From JBFJVZ01 sp041623895 (GTDB taxonomy: Bacteria; Planctomycetota; Planctomycetia; Pirellulales; Pirellulaceae): 11,698 nt of DNA. The stretch lies in contig JBFJVZ010000245.1 in NCBI GenBank assembly GCA_041623895.1, positions 1 through 11,698 on the forward strand, written 5' to 3'. The notes beneath the pieces were generated by a model. It was not told where the DNA came from. It ran no database searches and saw only the letters and a program-made list of their open reading frames with translations. Both the position numbers and the translations under genes were made by a program. Shown here piece after piece: positions 8,001-11,698 of this stretch (position 1 is its first letter; the number at the start of each line of letters is the position of its first letter).

Positions 8001-8345
8001 ACAATTCTGATCGTCCGGAAAGGAATAGATCTTGCCTGCTTGCTCGGCGACGAATAGTCGCTCCGTGCCCGGCGCGCCGGTCAGCACAGTCGGATGATTG
8101 AAGGCCAACAGCGGGAAAACGCGTTGCGCCTGGTATGGCAACGGCGGGTCGGGACTGCCTTGCACATGAGATGTCGTCCAAGGTGCACGTTTGGCAATTC
8201 CTGGTACTTGATCCGCGCCCGCGGCCAAACCGTGGGTCAGTAAGAACGAAACGGCCAAGGCGAGACAAAATCGCCGGTGGAAGCTAAGTGAGGACACGCC
8301 TGATTTCAAATCATGAGTTCGCATCGCCGCGGGCTCTTGTGACAT
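5064..8345 (-). CDS. Sugar-dehydrogenase-like (GSDH) propeller fused to a three-heme cytochrome c region
   Basis: Predicted 1093 residues, exported (hydrophobic signal core FCLALAVSFLLTHGLAA). Residues about 72-442 are a glucose/sorbosone dehydrogenase (PF07995-like, YliI/Asd-type) six-blade propeller: GGHNGGCIKFGHDGMLYIST (210-229), YGMRNPWKMSFD (289-300), WVGDVG (307-312). Residues about 455-800 match what I recall as the HNE_0200-type region (LSETGLF, NAPMWTD, GYSYRWN) with two heme c sites, CIRCH (610-614) and CAHCH (712-716). Met779 in GHMPHLG is a likely axial ligand for one of them. Residues about 959-1091 are the Pirellula/Verrucomicrobium-type heme domain (TIGR02603-like) with CRHCH (972-976) and the ligand motif SLMPDRLL (Met1069). 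A charged, helical linker lies at about 800-950. Sugar oxidation with internal electron transfer to heme is the likely role. PQQ use and substrate are not shown. The start at 8345 has GGAAG at 8350-8354; a later ATG at 8324 is the alternative. Confidence 0.85.
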   Translation of the reverse strand: MSQEPAAMRTHDLKSGVSSLSFHRRFCLALAVSFLLTHGLAAGADQVPGIAKRAPWTTSHVQGSPDPPLPYQAQRVFPLLAFNHPTVLTGAPGTERLFVAEQAGKIYSFPDDQNCWQADLFLDVAELTARLNASLNQQDQVNLEAVYGLTFHPQFARNGKCYVCYVVRYRDGGRGQHPHGTRVVELQIEGNDPPQALVESEKVIITWLQGGHNGGCIKFGHDGMLYISTGDGGFAFPPDGRNSGQDVSNLLAAVLRIDVDETTETSPYAIPADNPFISMTGARGEIFAYGMRNPWKMSFDKKTGQLWVGDVGWELWELIYRVKPGDNYGWSLMEGRQPVHSERERGPTPIVPPAIEIPHTEAASITGGFVYRGQRLPELQGHYIFGDWETRRFWAVSVAAETIGQRTELVEPTVRIVGFAEKNDGELLLLDYDTGSIHELARRPIATDTNTPFPRRLSETGLFDSLTAHTPTRGVVPFSINAPMWTDLATAERWLGLPGDASIVLHNESKTVAGSMFRRRMDFPTDSVLMKTLSLELVLGDPATKRKIETQLLHFNGYDWRGYSYRWNAEQTDAELVEAAGATATFDITDKTAPGGQRRQTWRFHSRADCIRCHNPWAEFCLAFNVAQLNRPSEVAGIQTGNDRENHDSLNQLDKLFRLGVLRHVPPQVAANDPFAVVEQPLPPDQQPRLSDPYDQAADLDHRARAYLHVNCAHCHRFNGGGAAKIYVPFDKPIYQTEALGTRPTQGTFGIHDAMIIAPGDPHRSVLYFRMAKAGPGHMPHLGSQFIDRQGLALIRDWIHELPPDIEIAEKIDQLIGLDESLALQEEKKNQAMNRWKIARQIAVGEQREIPTQADMDAAQERAAADAQKRSATRGKRREELIGQLLADPRGAIALADAERDGRLPPTIVSLVNNTAAKHDNIAVRDLFESLLPDDQKIERLGDSIDAEKLLQLAGDPTRGKELFFNAEGIQCRHCHRVGELGKPLGPDLTEIAKRLDRAKLLESLLEPSKTIDPKYAAWLIETSDGKVVSGLLVRKTDDEIVIRDTQNRELRFDTAEIEGVFPQRTSLMPDRLLRDLTAQQAADLLSWLESLK

Positions 8346-8346
8346 T

Positions 8347-11300
8347 CTACTTCCGAAAGATGAGCGCATCTGCCGTTTCGCAGGCCAACGTCGCTGTCAG
8401 CCGTCCATTCCTGCGCTGCACCCTTACCGCGCCGCCACTGGCCAGACTGACGCCGCCACGCGGCATGGGAATACGGATATCGACGGAGAGACTTTGAACT
8501 GGCTTTCCAGACCAGTTAACGAGACTGATCAGACTGCCGTGCGGCGAATCAATCACGGTGGTTTCAACCAGAGGTTCATTGCAAACAATCGGCAAAATTC
8601 GATCCGCAACGGGAGCAGCAATCAGATCGGCGAGGCGGGGATCGAATCCTGTCGGCAAGAAGTGGACCATGGCGTCGTCGGTTGCGCCGCGATCGACTGG
8701 ACGCTTGGGAATCGCCGGCCGGTAGTAACTAAGCGCGGGCAGGAAAGCACAATACATCGCTTTGCCCTCGCCCACCCGATGCCGCGTCACTGCAGGTGAA
8801 CCATCCGAGAATGAAGAGACGACTTCTGCGCCGTCCTCAGTGACGTGACTACGGACTGCAAACACGGGAATGGCGCCATGTTCCGATTTGATTTGCGCGA
8901 TCGGGTCCAGGAAGGGCAAATCTTGCTTGATCCAGATCAGCTGTTTGTTCTCTGCTGATTCGAGTTGCGTTTGCTTCACCCCCAACAACTTTCGCAACCT
9001 GTTGTTGGGCTGGTTGCGTTCATCGAACATGCCGGCACCGGCCGTGGCAAAAAGCGATCCGCCTGCTTGCACCCATGCGGCGATTTTCAGCGACGCGGCT
9101 TGCGACACGTGTGCATCGGTCAGATACAAGGTGCGATACTGTTGAAGCGTGCCATCCAGCGCATCTTCCTCGACGACAAAGTCAAGCGGGATTTGTTGGT
9201 GACGGATGGCGGTGTAAAGACCGCGTTTGGCAGCGGCCAGCGAGCCGTGGTTATCGCCCCAAATGTCTCCGGTTTCGCTGAACCACAGTGCACTGTCGGC
9301 AGCACGAACCGTTCCGTCCTGAATAATGTCCTCGAACAAACTCAATTCACGAAAGCTCTTCAGGACCTCGCGATACATGGCCGGATCATCGACGTGGTTT
9401 TCCGTGTAGGCCACGTGCACGGGGCGGAATTCGAACAGGTTGATCATTTTCATGCCATGCCCGAGGGCTCCATAAAACAATCGCCGCCACTGCTGCGGTG
9501 TGTTGTTGGGCATGTGCGGCATCACGTAATACATGATCTTGCGATCGCCGTGATGCCGATTCGCCGCACGAAATAGATCCAGGTTGATGTTGTTCATCTG
9601 AGGGGTGCCGACAGCGACCTGCCAGATATAGTCCTCGCTCCAAGGCAGAGTCATTCCGCTCTTGCGAAACGCCGAGACCCACTTGAAGACTTCCCCCAAG
9701 AACATGTGTTCCTGCGGATAGTGCGGCGAGTAGTTCGCTCCGATACCTGCATTGGGAAAGTACTTGCGCAGGATGTCTGTTCGCTGTTTGATCTTGCGGA
9801 TGCCAAATTCATATTGATACCGCTTCGACCAGTAGTAGACGCCAGGCTGCGAATCTTTCAGCGCCGGAGCAATGTTCCATGAGATTGCCTCCCAGTCAGT
9901 TGCTGTGGCCAGCACGTCGGTTGGCTTGAGCCCGTTTGTTTTCAGCCACCGGCGAAAATCGACGTCGACTTCGGAACCCGATGGGGAGGGCAACCCAATC
10001 TCGTCGCCCAGGCTGACAACGGCAATGTTCTTTGCCTGAGCTGACAGCGTCTGACAGTACTCGTCCAGTTTCATTGTCGGGATGCCGCGAACATCGATGT
10101 AACCACGGCCACCTGCTGCATCAGCTTTCGTGTCCGATATCGCGAACAGTTTTTTAAATTCCACGACGGCTGACTTGTGCCCGGCGTCATCCAGCGGATC
10201 AAACGTGGACGCGTAAATGGGAGTTCGCTGAGGGGCGCGTCCATGCGGGGCGGGGTTGCTGTTCTTTAGGTCCGTCAGCAGATCGTATAGCACATCTTCT
10301 TGCCGTCGAAGTCGCTTGGAATAACGCGTGTCTCCGTCGGCAGCCAAGGACAACGCTCCGCTGCCCGTAAAGTCAGCAAACGCTGAGACGGAACCATCCG
10401 CCTGTCGGAGTCCGAATTCGGCACGATACTTTCCGTTGCCCGTCCAATACCATTGCCCGTCGCTGAGCGAATCCATCGTGCCGCCGACTTCAATCCAGTC
10501 ACTGGTCTTGTTCGGTTCAACAGATACAGAGGGAATCTTCCAGTTCCGCAAGTGCACCCAATACGGTGAGTGTTGCTGCCAGTTTCCGCCGCCGCTGGCT
10601 TTGCCTCCCGTGAAGGTCAGAGGATTGTCGTCCAGGTTTGTCACTCGGAGATAGACGTCACCCGATTGCGTCAGCATCCCGTCCAGCGGCAAGTAGTTTT
10701 CTTTCTCAATGCGATTTTGCACTTGCTGGACGTCCGTGGTCAGCATGACCAGATCGACATTGCGTTTGGCGGCCGGCTCCGGCTGTCGGGCGGCGATCAA
10801 ACGAATCGTGGCGCGTCCCGGCTGCAGGGTTGCGAAAGCATCGTGGCCTTCCCAAACGATGTTCTCGACGGCGCCCCAACTCCAACCGACTTCCTTTTGC
10901 AGTTTCTGACCAAATGCCCAGATTTTGAGCTGCTCACGGGCGCCGTATAGCCGGTCCAGCACCAATTGACCTTGCTGTTCCACCTGCACGCGAAACTGAG
11001 TTTCAAATCGAAAAGCGGCTTCGTACCGCACCAGCACCAGATAGCGGCCCGGATCCTTGATCTCGATTTCAAGCGACGCGATCGATTCGTCGCATTGTTC
11101 TGGTGCGCCCAGAAACGCTTGTCGGCTCAGGAACGAGTTTGCAAACGTTGCAGCGTAGTAATTTTCACCGTATGACTTTGCCAGCCAACCGGTCGCGCCG
11201 GACTGCTGCGATTGGAACTCCTCGCCCTCACAGACATACAGTCCATCGGGCTGAATCGTCACCGCATCGCGCTCGCGCGCTAATCTTTGAGCAGCAGCGG

Positions 11301-11391
11301 GCGTGTCATTGGCGATCAGAATCGAGGCAGGCAGAAAGGCTGAAATCAGAAACAGGCCTTCTGCCAGGGTCATGATGTTTTTTGGCTGCAC
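8347..11391 (-). CDS. Exported GH42-like glycoside hydrolase with a beta-galactosidase-type C-terminal region
   Basis: Predicted 1014 residues, first gene of the operon; its TAG lies one base before the next ATG. I chose the GTG at 11389-11391 because GAGAGGA (11397-11403) sits five bases ahead. Starts at 11409 (GTG) and 11373 (ATG) are less well spaced. A signal-like hydrophobic stretch (about residues 10-30) follows. Residues about 50-225 look like a beta-sandwich (galactose-binding-like) module and 230-345 like a second one. Residues about 365-690 form a TIM-barrel-like catalytic region with VVSLGDEIGLP (Glu464, possible acid/base) and LPWSEDYIWQ (Glu586, possible nucleophile). Residues about 695-890 resemble the beta-galactosidase trimerisation (flavodoxin-like) domain: LYLTDAHVSQAASLKIAAWV, then GGSLFATAGAG. 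The C-terminus (about 930-1014) is a beta domain. The GH42/GH-A relation is inferred from layout and motifs; the substrate is unknown. Confidence 0.7.
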   Translation of the reverse strand: MQPKNIMTLAEGLFLISAFLPASILIANDTPAAAQRLARERDAVTIQPDGLYVCEGEEFQSQQSGATGWLAKSYGENYYAATFANSFLSRQAFLGAPEQCDESIASLEIEIKDPGRYLVLVRYEAAFRFETQFRVQVEQQGQLVLDRLYGAREQLKIWAFGQKLQKEVGWSWGAVENIVWEGHDAFATLQPGRATIRLIAARQPEPAAKRNVDLVMLTTDVQQVQNRIEKENYLPLDGMLTQSGDVYLRVTNLDDNPLTFTGGKASGGGNWQQHSPYWVHLRNWKIPSVSVEPNKTSDWIEVGGTMDSLSDGQWYWTGNGKYRAEFGLRQADGSVSAFADFTGSGALSLAADGDTRYSKRLRRQEDVLYDLLTDLKNSNPAPHGRAPQRTPIYASTFDPLDDAGHKSAVVEFKKLFAISDTKADAAGGRGYIDVRGIPTMKLDEYCQTLSAQAKNIAVVSLGDEIGLPSPSGSEVDVDFRRWLKTNGLKPTDVLATATDWEAISWNIAPALKDSQPGVYYWSKRYQYEFGIRKIKQRTDILRKYFPNAGIGANYSPHYPQEHMFLGEVFKWVSAFRKSGMTLPWSEDYIWQVAVGTPQMNNINLDLFRAANRHHGDRKIMYYVMPHMPNNTPQQWRRLFYGALGHGMKMINLFEFRPVHVAYTENHVDDPAMYREVLKSFRELSLFEDIIQDGTVRAADSALWFSETGDIWGDNHGSLAAAKRGLYTAIRHQQIPLDFVVEEDALDGTLQQYRTLYLTDAHVSQAASLKIAAWVQAGGSLFATAGAGMFDERNQPNNRLRKLLGVKQTQLESAENKQLIWIKQDLPFLDPIAQIKSEHGAIPVFAVRSHVTEDGAEVVSSFSDGSPAVTRHRVGEGKAMYCAFLPALSYYRPAIPKRPVDRGATDDAMVHFLPTGFDPRLADLIAAPVADRILPIVCNEPLVETTVIDSPHGSLISLVNWSGKPVQSLSVDIRIPMPRGGVSLASGGAVRVQRRNGRLTATLACETADALIFRK

Positions 11392-11396
11392 GTCGG

Positions 11397-11403
11397 TCCT
11401 CTC
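11397..11403 (-). promoter_or_regulatory. Ribosome binding site favouring the GTG start at 11391
   Basis: GAGAGGA on the minus strand, five bases before GTG (11389-11391). The same site is too far (23 nt) from the ATG at 11373 and lies inside the frame that would begin at the GTG at 11409, which has no purine-rich site ahead of it. Confidence 0.55.
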
Positions 11404-11436
11404 ATCCACGTCGTCGAATCAAATCAGAAAGCAGAG

Positions 11437-11442
11437 AGTATA
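11437..11442 (-). promoter_or_regulatory. Candidate -10 box of the three-gene operon
   Basis: TATACT read on the minus strand (five of six to TATAAT), about 45 bp before the chosen GTG, which would leave a leader of roughly 40 nt. There is no good -35 at 16-18 bp; the nearest TGACA-type sequence is 13 bp upstream and lies inside an inverted-repeat arm. The promoter may therefore need an activator. Confidence 0.45.
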
Positions 11443-11453
11443 ACCCTTGAACG

Positions 11454-11485
11454 AATGTCAGCCGGCCAATGACAGAGCTGACATT
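11454..11485. promoter_or_regulatory. 9-bp inverted repeat, candidate operator of the operon
   Basis: AATGTCAGC (11454-11462) and GCTGACATT (11477-11485) are perfect inverted repeats with a 14-bp spacer; a further TGACA occurs in the spacer region (11470-11474). The arm nearest the gene ends 12 bp from the -10 candidate, overlapping where a -35 element would be. That is the position expected for a repressor or activator site. No regulator gene is present in the window. Confidence 0.4.
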
Positions 11486-11506
11486 TTGCCATCTGTGAGA
11501 CATGCT

Positions 11507-11539
11507 TGACGCTGACAACGGCCTGAGGGGACAGCGTCA
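11507..11539. repeat. 8-bp inverted repeat upstream of the operon promoter
   Basis: TGACGCTG (11507-11514) and CAGCGTCA (11532-11539) are perfect inverted repeats separated by 17 bp. It could be a second regulator site, an RNA hairpin ending a transcript from outside the window, or chance. Confidence 0.35.
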
Positions 11540-11629
11540 GATTTATCAGCCGACGTGCCTTAGAGAGCGTCCCGCTGAGGTGTAGTCCTAGCTCAACAAT
11601 CACGAAGAAGAACCGCAGAGCGGTGGCAG

Positions 11630-11695
11630 CGTATAGCCTGGGGTGAACCAACGAGCGACAGCGAAGTGGTGTAACCCCAGGAAAACGACCCGCAG
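11630..11695 (+). repeat. Dispersed hairpin repeat (element C)
   Basis: The arms CCTGGGGT (11637-11644) and ACCCCAGG (11674-11681) enclose GAACCAACGAGCG and a GTGGTGT segment. The whole 66 bp is the reverse complement of 71-137, with two substitutions and one missing base. The missing T turns the inner GTTGGT partner into GTGGT, so the inner stem is weakened here compared with element B. Confidence 0.8.
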
Positions 11696-11698
11696 AAA

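Noticed and set aside
8346..8369. Earlier ATG at 8369 as the start of the dehydrogenase-cytochrome gene
   Set aside because: It would overlap the end of the upstream gene by 23 bp, and the ATG at 8345 has a GGAAG site directly ahead of it.
11424..11651. Minus-strand open frame of 75 codons upstream of the operon
   Set aside because: It begins inside hairpin element C and covers the promoter candidates; the sequence resembles no family I know and no good ribosome site is evident.
71..11695. Composite transposon bounded by the inverted repeats
   Set aside because: No transposase or integrase gene is present, no target duplication can be seen, and the repeats have internal hairpins typical of dispersed intergenic elements.

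Overview
The window looks like chromosomal DNA from a planctomycete, probably in the Rhodopirellula/Pirellula range. The reasons are the gene content: very large exported proteins, a glucose/sorbosone-dehydrogenase-like protein ending in the Pirellula/Verrucomicrobium-type heme-binding domain, and a Gfo/Idh-like domain fused to a beta-propeller. Base composition is moderately GC-rich by eye. Dispersed CCTGGGG...CCCCAGG hairpin repeats, which I recall as typical of this group, also fit. The genus is an inference. All four genes I can support lie on the minus strand, so transcription runs from right to left.

Layout from right to left. At 11630-11695 there is a hairpin repeat. At about 11410-11629 lies the control region of an operon, with a good -10 hexamer and a 9-bp inverted repeat. 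Three genes follow in a tight operon: a GH42-like glycoside hydrolase with a beta-galactosidase-type C-terminal half (8347-11391); a periplasmic sugar-dehydrogenase-like propeller fused to a cytochrome region with three CxxCH heme sites (5064-8345); and an exported propeller fused to a divergent Gfo/Idh/MocA-like domain (2596-5067). The first two genes are one base apart and the next two overlap by four bases, so translation is probably coupled. A 481-bp gap follows, holding clustered short repeats. After it comes a separate gene for a TpsB/FhaC-type outer-membrane transporter (318-2114). The left end (1-317) has no gene but carries two adjacent hairpin repeats; one is a near-perfect inverted copy of the repeat at the right end.

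Working model (inference): the three operon products are exported and act outside the cytoplasm on a carbohydrate or glycoside. The GH42-like protein would release a sugar. The dehydrogenase-like propeller could oxidise it and pass electrons to its own three hemes. The third protein may bind or process a sugar product. The substrate cannot be read from the sequence. The TpsB protein would secrete a partner that is not encoded here. No RNA gene, CRISPR array, transposase or phage gene was seen.
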